Below, piece by piece: positions 33,812 to 41,338 of a stretch of DNA of 64,000 bases. The stretch's first letter is position 1. Each line of letters starts with the position of its first letter. This DNA comes from Acidobacteriota bacterium (GTDB lineage Bacteria > Acidobacteriota > Terriglobia > Terriglobales > Acidobacteriaceae). The notes under the pieces are model-generated. The model did no database searches. It was given only the letters and a program-made list of their open reading frames with translations, and was not told the origin of the DNA. The stretch is taken from assembly GCA_021846945.1 (NCBI GenBank), contig JAJZVZ010000006.1, positions 1 through 64,000 of the forward strand, given 5' to 3'. Both the position numbers and the translations under genes were made by a program.

Positions 33812-36280
33812 TTATTCAGCCCTCAGTGCCTGCATGGGTTCAATCGATGCGGCGCGGCGCGCGGGCAGCCATGCGGCGCATCCTGAAACGATGCCCATGG
33901 TCACAATGGCCAGTACAAAACTGACCGGATCGAGCGGAGACAATTGATAAAGCATCGACTTGAGCGGGCGTGCGATGAAGAATACTAGCGGAATGCCCCC
34001 GGCCAGGCCCACCGCGAGCACCCACAGGCTTTCGCGCATGACCATGGCCAGCACCTCGGCGCGGCTGGCGCCGAGTGCCATGCGAACGCCGATCTCGGTG
34101 GTACGGCGGCTCACGCGGAATGAGTACGTGCCGTATAACCCCGTAGCCACCAGAAACACTGCCAGCAGCCCAAAGAATCCTCCCATGGCGGCGAACATAC
34201 GCTGCTGCGCATAAGACTCCTCAAATTGCTGCTCCTGCGTCATGGGCTGTTCGAGCGGAACGTTCGGATAGGCGTCCGCAACGATCTTGCGTAACTCAGG
34301 CAGCCACGCCAGCGCATCGCCCCGGGTACGCACCTCGATGTTCATCGTTCCCAACACCCGCCGCTGCATCTGCGCGTAGTAGGCCATGGGCATCTTCTTT
34401 TCATCCACGCTTGTGTATTTGCTGTCACCGACCACCCCGACGATAACGGCTGGAGGTTTTACGCCGCCCAGCAGGTGCCCCAGGGGATTCGTATTGGCCA
34501 GATACTTCCTGACGAAGGTCTCGTTCACCAGTGCAACGGTTTGCGTATCCTGCGTGTCGGACTCGGCGATGTCGCGCCCGGCGAGGATAGGAATGCCCAT
34601 GGTATGAAAGAATCCAGCGCCCACGCTGTTCGAGCGCAATGATGCTCCGCGCCTTAGGACGCCGTCCAACGTTAGGTCATTGTTGTTACTCCAATGAGAG
34701 CCGGGACGGTTTTGCGCCATCGAAACCGATTCCACGCCGGGTGCCTGGCGCAGGCGGTCGAGCAGCGAGCGGTAGAAGAGGTGCGTGTCCGCATGCCCCT
34801 GCGGCGTCACGCCGAAGACCAGCAGTCCCTCCGCCTCCATACCAAGGTTTTGCGTGGCATAGTTGCGCAGCGTGCGCAACAGCAGGCTTGCCACCATGAG
34901 AAGGACAAGACAAATACAGATTTGCGCGGCGAGAACGACGTGGCCGCCCAGTGCACGGCTCCGGCTTCGCGTCACGCCGGCCGCGGTGGAGTGCAGGACA
35001 CCGGCAATCGGCGCATGGGTTGCACTCCACAATGGAACGAGGCCGAAAACTAAAGCTGCTGTCGACGAAAGCACCAGAGTAAACAGCAGCACGGTGCGGT
35101 CCGGGGTCATTCCCGTTTCGATAGACGACCATGCAGCCAACATGCGCGTTGCGGAAAGCGCAAAGAGCCATCCTAGAGCCGCGGCAGCAGTCACCAGCAG
35201 CAGGCTCTCGCACAACAACTGGCGGAAGATCGCGGCGCGGCTGGCACCGATGGCAAGCCGCAAACTGAACTCGCGCTCGCGGATGGTGTTGCGCGCCTGC
35301 AGCATCATGGCCACATTGGCGCAAGCAATCAACAGGATCAGGCCAACAAAGCCCATCAGAATGCGCACCGGCTCGCGGAAATACTCGCCATAACCAAAGA
35401 TGCCGTGGGCAGGCACGAAATCGAGAAGCGGCTTCCACTGCTTCGGATCGATCGAGCCGACGGCCTGCCGGGCCACTTCTCCGAAGGTCCCTTCCAGCGC
35501 TTGCTGTGCCTGCGTCGGCGTCACTCCGGGCCGCAGTCGCGCCATTATGCCCAAAGTCCACCACCTGGGCGAGCTGTACAGAGTGTTTACTGCCGCGCCC
35601 GGTGTCGAGGGAACGCCCCACGCGTTCAACTCGGGCCGATTCTGCAATGGAACCCAGAAGTCTGTCGCAATGCCCGGCTCGATGCCCTTGAAGCCGCGGG
35701 CCGTAATGCCCACAAGGGTCATGGGAATGCCCTTGATATAGATCGTCTGGCCGAGGATCGCGGGGTTCCGCGCGAAGCTGCGCGTCCAGTAATCGTAACT
35801 GAGCACCGCGATGGCGGCATGCTGTCTCTCATCAGCAAGCGTGAATCCGCGGCCAAGCATGATCCGTGCGCTCAGCCCGGAGAAAAAGTTACCGCTCACC
35901 TCTTCGCCTTCAGCCGCCTCGGGTAGTTCTCCATAACGCACTGCGACTTTGCCAATGCTGAGCGGAGCAACAGCGATCAGATCATCAAAGACATCGGCCC
36001 GCTGACGCAATGCCTCGAAAGCAGCTTCGGAGAAGGCTGTATTCGAATCACCGGTGTCGCTGGCGCCCGGGGGTTGATTCTGACCATTCGCCTCGCGCAC
36101 ATAGTAGAGGCCGTGAGGGCGGCTCACTGGTAGCAACTGCATCAGCAGCGCATTCATCACACTGAATACCGCGGTATTTGCGCCGATGCCAAGCGCCAGC
36201 ATCAGGACCACGGTGACCGTAAAACCCGGCGCCTTGCGCAATTGGCGCAGCGCATAGCGAAGATCCCGAAACAGCATCAT
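33812..36280 (-). CDS. ADOP-type ABC permease 3
   Basis: This 822-residue permease is the most upstream of the three. N terminus LRYALRQLRKAPGFTVTVVLMLALGIGANTAVFS, C terminus ARRAASIEPMQALRAE. The periplasmic MacB-core domains and eight-helix layout match its paralogues. ATG 36280 (with GAGGTG upstream) replaces the longer track start. It is separated from the ATPase gene by a 199-bp spacer holding a palindromic repeat pair, the only substantial gap inside the transporter genes of the operon. Confidence 0.9.
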   Translation of the reverse strand: MMLFRDLRYALRQLRKAPGFTVTVVLMLALGIGANTAVFSVMNALLMQLLPVSRPHGLYYVREANGQNQPPGASDTGDSNTAFSEAAFEALRQRADVFDDLIAVAPLSIGKVAVRYGELPEAAEGEEVSGNFFSGLSARIMLGRGFTLADERQHAAIAVLSYDYWTRSFARNPAILGQTIYIKGIPMTLVGITARGFKGIEPGIATDFWVPLQNRPELNAWGVPSTPGAAVNTLYSSPRWWTLGIMARLRPGVTPTQAQQALEGTFGEVARQAVGSIDPKQWKPLLDFVPAHGIFGYGEYFREPVRILMGFVGLILLIACANVAMMLQARNTIREREFSLRLAIGASRAAIFRQLLCESLLLVTAAAALGWLFALSATRMLAAWSSIETGMTPDRTVLLFTLVLSSTAALVFGLVPLWSATHAPIAGVLHSTAAGVTRSRSRALGGHVVLAAQICICLVLLMVASLLLRTLRNYATQNLGMEAEGLLVFGVTPQGHADTHLFYRSLLDRLRQAPGVESVSMAQNRPGSHWSNNNDLTLDGVLRRGASLRSNSVGAGFFHTMGIPILAGRDIAESDTQDTQTVALVNETFVRKYLANTNPLGHLLGGVKPPAVIVGVVGDSKYTSVDEKKMPMAYYAQMQRRVLGTMNIEVRTRGDALAWLPELRKIVADAYPNVPLEQPMTQEQQFEESYAQQRMFAAMGGFFGLLAVFLVATGLYGTYSFRVSRRTTEIGVRMALGASRAEVLAMVMRESLWVLAVGLAGGIPLVFFIARPLKSMLYQLSPLDPVSFVLAIVTMGIVSGCAAWLPARRAASIEPMQALRAE

Positions 36281-36339
36281 GACCCACCTCACAACGAAGT
36301 TCTGATCGAGTAATGGTCTTGAACCGGGCATCCCCTCAG

Positions 36340-36394
36340 GGGCTAAAGCCCGCCTCATTCTTCCGGTCTAAGCGGCACGACTGAAGTCGTGCCC
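36340..36394. repeat. REP-like palindrome pair within the export operon
   Basis: GGGGCTAAAGCCC (36340-36352) is followed by GGCACGAC-tgaa-GTCGTGCC (36375-36394). Paired palindromes of this kind are, as I recall, dispersed in Acidobacteriaceae. Here the pair could modulate the ATPase-to-permease expression ratio. Confidence 0.5.
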
Positions 36395-36479
36395 TGTTAC
36401 AAAGCCTCTCGACCGATGGATTCTGCGCAGTCCGCTCAGCACTTGTGCCCCCGGACCCCTTATTCCCCTGGTCGGTGCC

Positions 36480-37202
36480 TCACGCCTCCACTTCCTGCTC
36501 AAGCTTCTTGAATTCGTCCTCCGAGACCACTTTGCCGTCGAAGAGATGCACCTCGCGCTGGGCGTGGCGGGCAAAGCGCGGATCGTGCGTGACCATGCAG
36601 ATCGTCGAGCCTTCGCGGTGCAAGTCGCCGAGCAGATGCATCACCGCCTCGCCGTTTTTGGAGTCGAGGTTGCCGGTGGGCTCGTCGGCCAGCAGGATCG
36701 AGGGCGAGCCGGCCAATGCGCGCGCCACGGCCACGCGCTGCTGCTGGCCGCCGGAGAGCTGCGCGGGATAATGCCGCATGCGGTGCGCCATGTTCACGCG
36801 CTCCAGCGCCTCCTTGACGCGGCGCTTGCGCTCGGCCGACGGCATGCCGGCGCGATAAGTGAGCGGCAGCTCCACGTTTTCCTCGACGGTGAGATCGCCA
36901 ATGAGATTGAAGCTCTGAAAGATGAAGCCGATCTCCTGGTTGCGGATGCGCGAGCGCTCGCTGAAGCTCAGGTTCTCCACCGGATTGCCGTTGAGCAGAT
37001 AGCGGCCGCCGGTAGGCGTGTCGAGCAGGCCAAGAATGGAGAGCAGCGTGGATTTGCCGCAGCCCGACGGGCCGGACATGGCCAGATACTCGCCACGCGA
37101 AATGGTCAAGTGAATGCCGGAGAGCGCGTGCGTCTCCACTTCGTCCGTGTAGAAGATCTTGGTCAGGTCTTCAATCTCAATCAATGTGCCGTTCGATGCC
37201 AT
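36480..37202 (-). CDS. ABC transporter ATPase (MacB/LolD type), first copy
   Basis: This 240-residue nucleotide-binding subunit shows Walker A GPSGCGKST, Q-loop FQSFNLI, signature LSGGQQQRVAVARAL, Walker B ILLADEPTG and the switch His in THDPR. The C-terminal ~25 residues are acidic. ATG 37202 with AAGGAG upstream is preferred over the ORF track start. It is the second gene after the membrane-fusion protein and fits a MacA-MacB-TolC export machine in which the ATPase and permease are separate chains. Confidence 0.94.
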   Translation of the reverse strand: MASNGTLIEIEDLTKIFYTDEVETHALSGIHLTISRGEYLAMSGPSGCGKSTLLSILGLLDTPTGGRYLLNGNPVENLSFSERSRIRNQEIGFIFQSFNLIGDLTVEENVELPLTYRAGMPSAERKRRVKEALERVNMAHRMRHYPAQLSGGQQQRVAVARALAGSPSILLADEPTGNLDSKNGEAVMHLLGDLHREGSTICMVTHDPRFARHAQREVHLFDGKVVSEDEFKKLEQEVEA

Positions 37203-37216
37203 GCTGCGCTCCTTGT

Positions 37217-37321
37217 CAGCTATCAACTATCAGCTGTCAGCTTTCAGTTCGTAATTGTCCGTTATCAGTTGTCAGTTGTTGTTGCTGAGCGTTGCTCCCT
37301 GCTCTCTGCTCTCTGTTCTTT
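37217..37321. repeat. Heptanucleotide-periodic array filling an operon spacer
   Basis: Fifteen 7-mers run without a break: cagctat, caactat, cagctgt, cagcttt, cagttcg, taattgt, ccgttat, cagttgt, cagttgt, tgttgct, gagcgtt, gctccct, gctctct, gctctct, gttcttt. The array fills most of the spacer between the membrane-fusion gene's stop (37320-37322) and the Shine-Dalgarno sequence of the ATPase gene. Confidence 0.65.
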
Positions 37322-38588
37322 ACTCCAGCCGGATGCGGTCTACGTTGTCGTATCGCGACATATCCGAAAGGATCACCGTGTCGCCTTCCTTCAGCCCTGA
37401 GAGCACCTGGATATCGTTCACCGAGGCTCGGCCAACTTTGACCGAAACGCGCGTGGCGCCCTTGCCGTCGGGATCGAGCTTGAACAGGCTTAGCGTGGAA
37501 TTTTCATTGCCCAACGCGGGCCGGCCCACGTAGAGAATGTCGTGCAGATGCTCGAGGTCGATTGTGCCGTCCACGCTCAACTGCGGAACCGCCCCCGGCG
37601 GCAGAGGCCCATCGAGCATTACGTCAACCGTGCGCGTTCCGTTCACTACGGCGGGGTCGATGCGGGTGACATGGCCGGGAATGATGCCGTTGTGCGTGTC
37701 AATGGTGGCGGGCTGGCCGATCTGAATGTCGCGTGCCTGGGTCTCGGCGATCTGCAGGGCGGCCTTGAGCTTGTCGCGCTGAATCACCTCGGCCAGCGAG
37801 GTGCCTGCGCTCACGTGCTGGCCCACCTGCAGCGGCGTGGCCAGCGGCGCCAGTATGCCTGAGATGGTTGACCTGACCTGCAATGCCGCCGCCTGTTTCT
37901 GGTAGAGATCAAGCAAAGCCCTGGCCTGATCGATCTTGGTCTGCTGCGAGGCAAGCTGGATCTCGATGGCCCTCTGGTTGACTGTGAGCTGCTCCTGGCT
38001 GAGCTGGTGCTGTGTCGCCAGTTGCTCGGCGGTGCTCTTGGACTTGTTATATTGGAGGCCGGAAATCACCCCCAGGTTGAAAAGCGCCTTGTCTGTCTGC
38101 GCCTGCAGCTGATCCTGAACGTAGTCGGCATTCACTTGCGCGGCTGCGGTCTTTTTATCCATCAGCGTGCTTTCAAGCGAAGCCCGCAGGCTCTTGGAAT
38201 CGGCCTCGGCGGCCTTGAGCGCCAACTGCGCGTTGAGCAACTGCTGCTGGAGCTGGGGATCCGACAGGTCCATGATGACGGTGCTGGGCGTCACCTGGGC
38301 GCCGGGCAGAACGCGGATGCGGACGACAGTGGCGTCAGTCTGCGCCGGGATCAACTCGATGGAATCCTCGCGCGGCACCAGGCTGCCGGTAGAGGCGCGC
38401 ACCTGGCGGATCATGTCGCCGCGCTTGACGGTGTCAGTCCAAATGGTGGAGCGGTCCACGACGGGCGCTGCCGGCTTGAGGCGCATCACGGCCATTACCG
38501 CAACCGACAGGACCACCACAGCAGCGCCGGTCCAAAGGATCAACTGGCGCCTCTTCTTTCGCTTCAAATCGGGGCGTGCAATATCCAT
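37320..38588 (-). CDS. Periplasmic membrane-fusion protein (HlyD/MacA type)
   Basis: This 422-residue adaptor should bridge the inner-membrane permease and TolC. A short basic cytoplasmic N terminus (DLKRKKRRQ) precedes one transmembrane helix (~17-35). A lipoyl half, a long alpha-hairpin (~100-220, rich in Ala/Gln/Lys), the second lipoyl half (AGTSLAEVIQ) and a beta-barrel domain follow. ATG 38588 is chosen because it begins the basic N terminus; the Shine-Dalgarno sequence is weak. It is the first gene of the nine-gene block. A palindromic, sigma54-like site overlaps the upstream DNA. Confidence 0.9.
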   Translation of the reverse strand: MDIARPDLKRKKRRQLILWTGAAVVVLSVAVMAVMRLKPAAPVVDRSTIWTDTVKRGDMIRQVRASTGSLVPREDSIELIPAQTDATVVRIRVLPGAQVTPSTVIMDLSDPQLQQQLLNAQLALKAAEADSKSLRASLESTLMDKKTAAAQVNADYVQDQLQAQTDKALFNLGVISGLQYNKSKSTAEQLATQHQLSQEQLTVNQRAIEIQLASQQTKIDQARALLDLYQKQAAALQVRSTISGILAPLATPLQVGQHVSAGTSLAEVIQRDKLKAALQIAETQARDIQIGQPATIDTHNGIIPGHVTRIDPAVVNGTRTVDVMLDGPLPPGAVPQLSVDGTIDLEHLHDILYVGRPALGNENSTLSLFKLDPDGKGATRVSVKVGRASVNDIQVLSGLKEGDTVILSDMSRYDNVDRIRLE

Positions 38589-38601
38589 CACACCCGGATC
38601 A

Positions 38602-38618
38602 TGGCACTTGCTGTGCCA
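38602..38618 (-). promoter_or_regulatory. Palindrome resembling a sigma54 promoter upstream of the export operon
   Basis: On the minus strand the sequence reads TGGCAC-N5-GTGCC, giving GG and GC at the -24/-12 spacing (consensus TGGCAC-N5-TTGCA). It is also a perfect inverted repeat TGGCAC-ttgct-GTGCCA. The predicted start would fall only ~4 nt before ATG 38588, so a conventional leader would be absent; an operator role is equally possible. Confidence 0.3.
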
Positions 38619-38676
38619 AAGTCGCGGATTCATTCACAACTGAAAACAAACGGCTTATTTTCACGCCGAGAAAGGA

Positions 38677-38702
38677 CGGAAGCAGCCGAGTGACCGCTTC
38701 CG
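38677..38702 (-). terminator. Possible terminator after the PP2C gene
   Basis: A 7-bp stem CGGAAGC/GCTTCCG with a 12-nt loop is followed on the minus strand by TCCTTTCTC. The weak T-run leaves read-through into the export operon possible. Confidence 0.3.
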
Positions 38703-38754
38703 GCATGGCAGTGTTCGATTCCGGACACCCGGAAGATGGTCGACGAGGCCCTGG

Positions 38755-39528
38755 TCAGGATTTCAGCCGCGCGATCTCAATGCCGATGTTGTCGCGTCCG
38801 CCAGCGTCGAGGGCCAGTTCAAGCAGGGTCCGTGCAGCGGCGTCGGCCGACAGGCCGGGGTAAGCCAGCACCCGCTCAATCAACTGGTGGGAGACGTATC
38901 CCCACAAGCCATCGGAGCAAAGCAACAGCGTGTCACCGGGGGAGAGCGCGACCTTTTGAATATCGATCTTAACCTCGGAGCGGTGGCCAAGACTGCGCGT
39001 GAGCACCGAGGCATCAGGATGATGGCGTGCCCCTTCCGGCGTAATCATGCCGCCATCAATCAGTTCCTGCACGGCGGAGTGGTCACGGGTAAGGCGGCGC
39101 AGGCGACCGTCGTGGAGCAGATAGGCGCGGCTGTCGCCGGCGTGGGCGATCCAGACCTGGGCACCGGCGCCGCTCTGGCGCAAGAGGGCCATCACGACGG
39201 TGGTGCCCATCTCCGGATAGGGCGAATCAGGAGCGCGGGCCACCGCCAGCACTTCGGCATTGGCTTGCGTGACGGCCTCGCGAATGGCGCGGGAGGGTGG
39301 GAAATAGGACGGAAGGCTGGCTAGATGGGCGCAAACGCCGTCCACCACGATCTCAGCGGCGACGCCTCCGCCTTCATAGCCGCCCAGGCCATCGGCCACG
39401 ATCATCAGGTCTCCCAGGGGCGTCCGCGTATGGCGGACAACGTCCTGGTTCTCGTCGCGCACCTTGCCCCGATCGCACTCTTCGGCGAAGTCGATCGCGG
39501 GTTGCAGTGCTGCCACTGTCTTGCTCAT
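38755..39528 (-). CDS. PP2C-family serine/threonine protein phosphatase
   Basis: This 257-residue Stp1-like phosphatase should remove phosphate from Ser/Thr residues using two metal ions. GKVRDENQD, VADGLGGYEGG, IAHAGDSRAYLL, LLLCSDGLWGYV and GRDNIGIEI are the canonical PP2C motifs with the metal-binding Asp residues. There is no membrane segment or extra domain. ATG 39528 follows GAGGGAGG. No partner Hanks-type kinase is in the window. It lies 166 bp upstream of the export operon on the same strand. Confidence 0.95.
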   Translation of the reverse strand: MSKTVAALQPAIDFAEECDRGKVRDENQDVVRHTRTPLGDLMIVADGLGGYEGGGVAAEIVVDGVCAHLASLPSYFPPSRAIREAVTQANAEVLAVARAPDSPYPEMGTTVVMALLRQSGAGAQVWIAHAGDSRAYLLHDGRLRRLTRDHSAVQELIDGGMITPEGARHHPDASVLTRSLGHRSEVKIDIQKVALSPGDTLLLCSDGLWGYVSHQLIERVLAYPGLSADAAARTLLELALDAGGRDNIGIEIARLKS

Positions 39529-39707
39529 CTTGCCTCCCTCGGGAAGGCAGTAACTGCATATTCTTTAGATCGTTGACGGACAAGAATGGCACTACGGAAA
39601 CCACCTGATAACCGCTTTAACCTCCGGAATGAGCAGCTTGGCCGCCCCCGGCTACCCGATTCCCTCCGGCTTTCCTTATGATGGATGTTTCTTTGGAGGA
39701 GGCGGCC

Positions 39708-41180
39708 ATGGACAGAAGAAGATTCATTCAAGGCACTTCAGCGGCGGCTCTGGCGGCCGCAGTCCCGGCTTCGCGCGCGGACTCAGGCTCTGACCGGAAG
39801 ACGGTTGGCATTCAGGTGGGCGCGGTTTCGTTCGTCGATGAGGGCGTGGAGCAGGTGCTCGACATATTTCAGCAGGACGCGGCCGTGAACACGCTCTTCG
39901 TGGCCACGTTTACCTATGGCCGCGGCATCGCGGGTCGGCAGGTGCCGGGTCAGCCGCTGCCCGACCACGGCAAGCAGCAGTACGACACCGGCACCTTCTT
40001 CGGCGGCTGCTACACGGCGGTGAATCCAAAATACTTTGCCGATACGTCATTCAAGAGCTTTCGCGCGCCCGATCTGGGCAACTTTGACGTGCTCGAAGCC
40101 ATGCTGCCCTCGGCGCGCAAGCGCGGCCTGAAGACGATCTGCTGGTTTGAGGATGTCTTCCGCAGAGATCTGCCCGGCATTCAGGAGCTCGAAGAAAAGG
40201 AACTCTCCGGAGCGAACGCCGCCACCCTGTGCTTCAACAATCCGGGCTATCGCAACTGGCTGCTCGGCATTGTCGAGGACTGGTCGCGAAGCTATGAGAT
40301 TGACGGCATCATGTGGGGATCGGAGCGGCAGGGCGCTTTCCTGAACATGCTCGGCGCCAGCCACGGCCGCGCCGAGGGCGGTCACGTTACGTGCTTCTGC
40401 AGCTACTGCACAGCCAAGGCCAGGGCGCGCGGCATCGACCCGGAGCGCGCCCGGGCGGGATTCCTGGAACTCCAGAAGTTTGTCACCGCCGCGCATCAGC
40501 GCCAGCGGCCTGTCGACGGCTACTACGTAACGCTGTGGCGCATCATTCTCCGCTATCCCGAACTGCTGGCGTGGGAGATGCTGTGGACAGACAGCCTGCG
40601 CGAGACCTATGCGGCGATCTACGAAAAAGTGAAATCAGTGAAGCCATCGCTCCAGGTGGGCTGGCATATCTGGCACAACAACTCCTTCAGCCCTTTCTAT
40701 CGCGCCGAACAAGACCTGGCCGCGATTGCGCCGCACTCGGATTTCCTGAAGATCGTCATGTACAACAACTGCGCCGGCGAGCGCATGGCGCGCTACATCG
40801 GCAACATCGGCGCGTCGATGTTTGCCGATGTGCCCGGGCAGGAGCTGCTCGATTTTCACTATCGCGTGCTCGATTACGCGGAGCCGAGCCTGGCCGAGAT
40901 TCCCTTCACCGGCTTTTCTGCCGATTACGTCTACCGCGAGACGAAGCGCGCGCGTGCCGGGCTCAACGGAACCAGAACGCTGCTTCTGCCGGGAATCGAC
41001 ATTGATATTCCGACGGCGGAGGGGCATAGCAAGTGCACGCCGCCCAGCGTCAGAGACGCCGTTTTGGCAGCATTTCATGGCGGCGCGGACGGCGTACTTC
41101 TGTCGCGCAAGTATTCCGAGATGCGACTCGCGCATCTGAAAGCGGCGGGCGGAGCCGTTCGCGAGCTGGGGCTTGCGTAA
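39708..41180 (+). CDS. Tat-exported TIM-barrel-like protein with a CxC-x2-C motif
   Basis: This 490-residue protein has a Tat signal (DRRRFIQGTSAAALAAAVP) and then a sequence of alternating strands and helices typical of a TIM-barrel glycosidase-like fold (KTICWFEDVF, IDGIMWGSERQG, LQVGWHIWHNN). CFCSYCTAKARARGID (residues ~228-243) forms a C-x-C-x2-C site that could bind metal. Similar cysteine-bearing exported proteins of unknown activity occur in polysaccharide-degrading bacteria (recollection, not checked). ATG 39708 has a near-perfect GGAGGAGG upstream. Activity unknown; a glycoside hydrolase role is inferred from fold pattern and context. Confidence 0.7.
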   Translation: MDRRRFIQGTSAAALAAAVPASRADSGSDRKTVGIQVGAVSFVDEGVEQVLDIFQQDAAVNTLFVATFTYGRGIAGRQVPGQPLPDHGKQQYDTGTFFGGCYTAVNPKYFADTSFKSFRAPDLGNFDVLEAMLPSARKRGLKTICWFEDVFRRDLPGIQELEEKELSGANAATLCFNNPGYRNWLLGIVEDWSRSYEIDGIMWGSERQGAFLNMLGASHGRAEGGHVTCFCSYCTAKARARGIDPERARAGFLELQKFVTAAHQRQRPVDGYYVTLWRIILRYPELLAWEMLWTDSLRETYAAIYEKVKSVKPSLQVGWHIWHNNSFSPFYRAEQDLAAIAPHSDFLKIVMYNNCAGERMARYIGNIGASMFADVPGQELLDFHYRVLDYAEPSLAEIPFTGFSADYVYRETKRARAGLNGTRTLLLPGIDIDIPTAEGHSKCTPPSVRDAVLAAFHGGADGVLLSRKYSEMRLAHLKAAGGAVRELGLA

Positions 41181-41234
41181 GGCTGGGGCCGGCAAGGCAT
41201 GGAATTCCACCAAGGAGGCAGCGTTTTTGCCTGC

Positions 41235-41246
41235 GGGGGGGGGGGG
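41235..41246 (+). repeat. G12 homopolymer upstream of a lipoprotein gene
   Basis: Twelve consecutive G residues lie in the 158-bp spacer between the Tat-exported protein and the lipoprotein gene. Tracts of this length are prone to slippage and could alter promoter spacing. Confidence 0.8.
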
Positions 41247-41338
41247 CAGGTTGGAGTTAGAATGCTTCAGGCAAACTTCCCTGAGGTTGAACTGTCCGTT
41301 AGCCGCGCTCGCAGGCGGCAGGATCGAAAGGATGGTTT

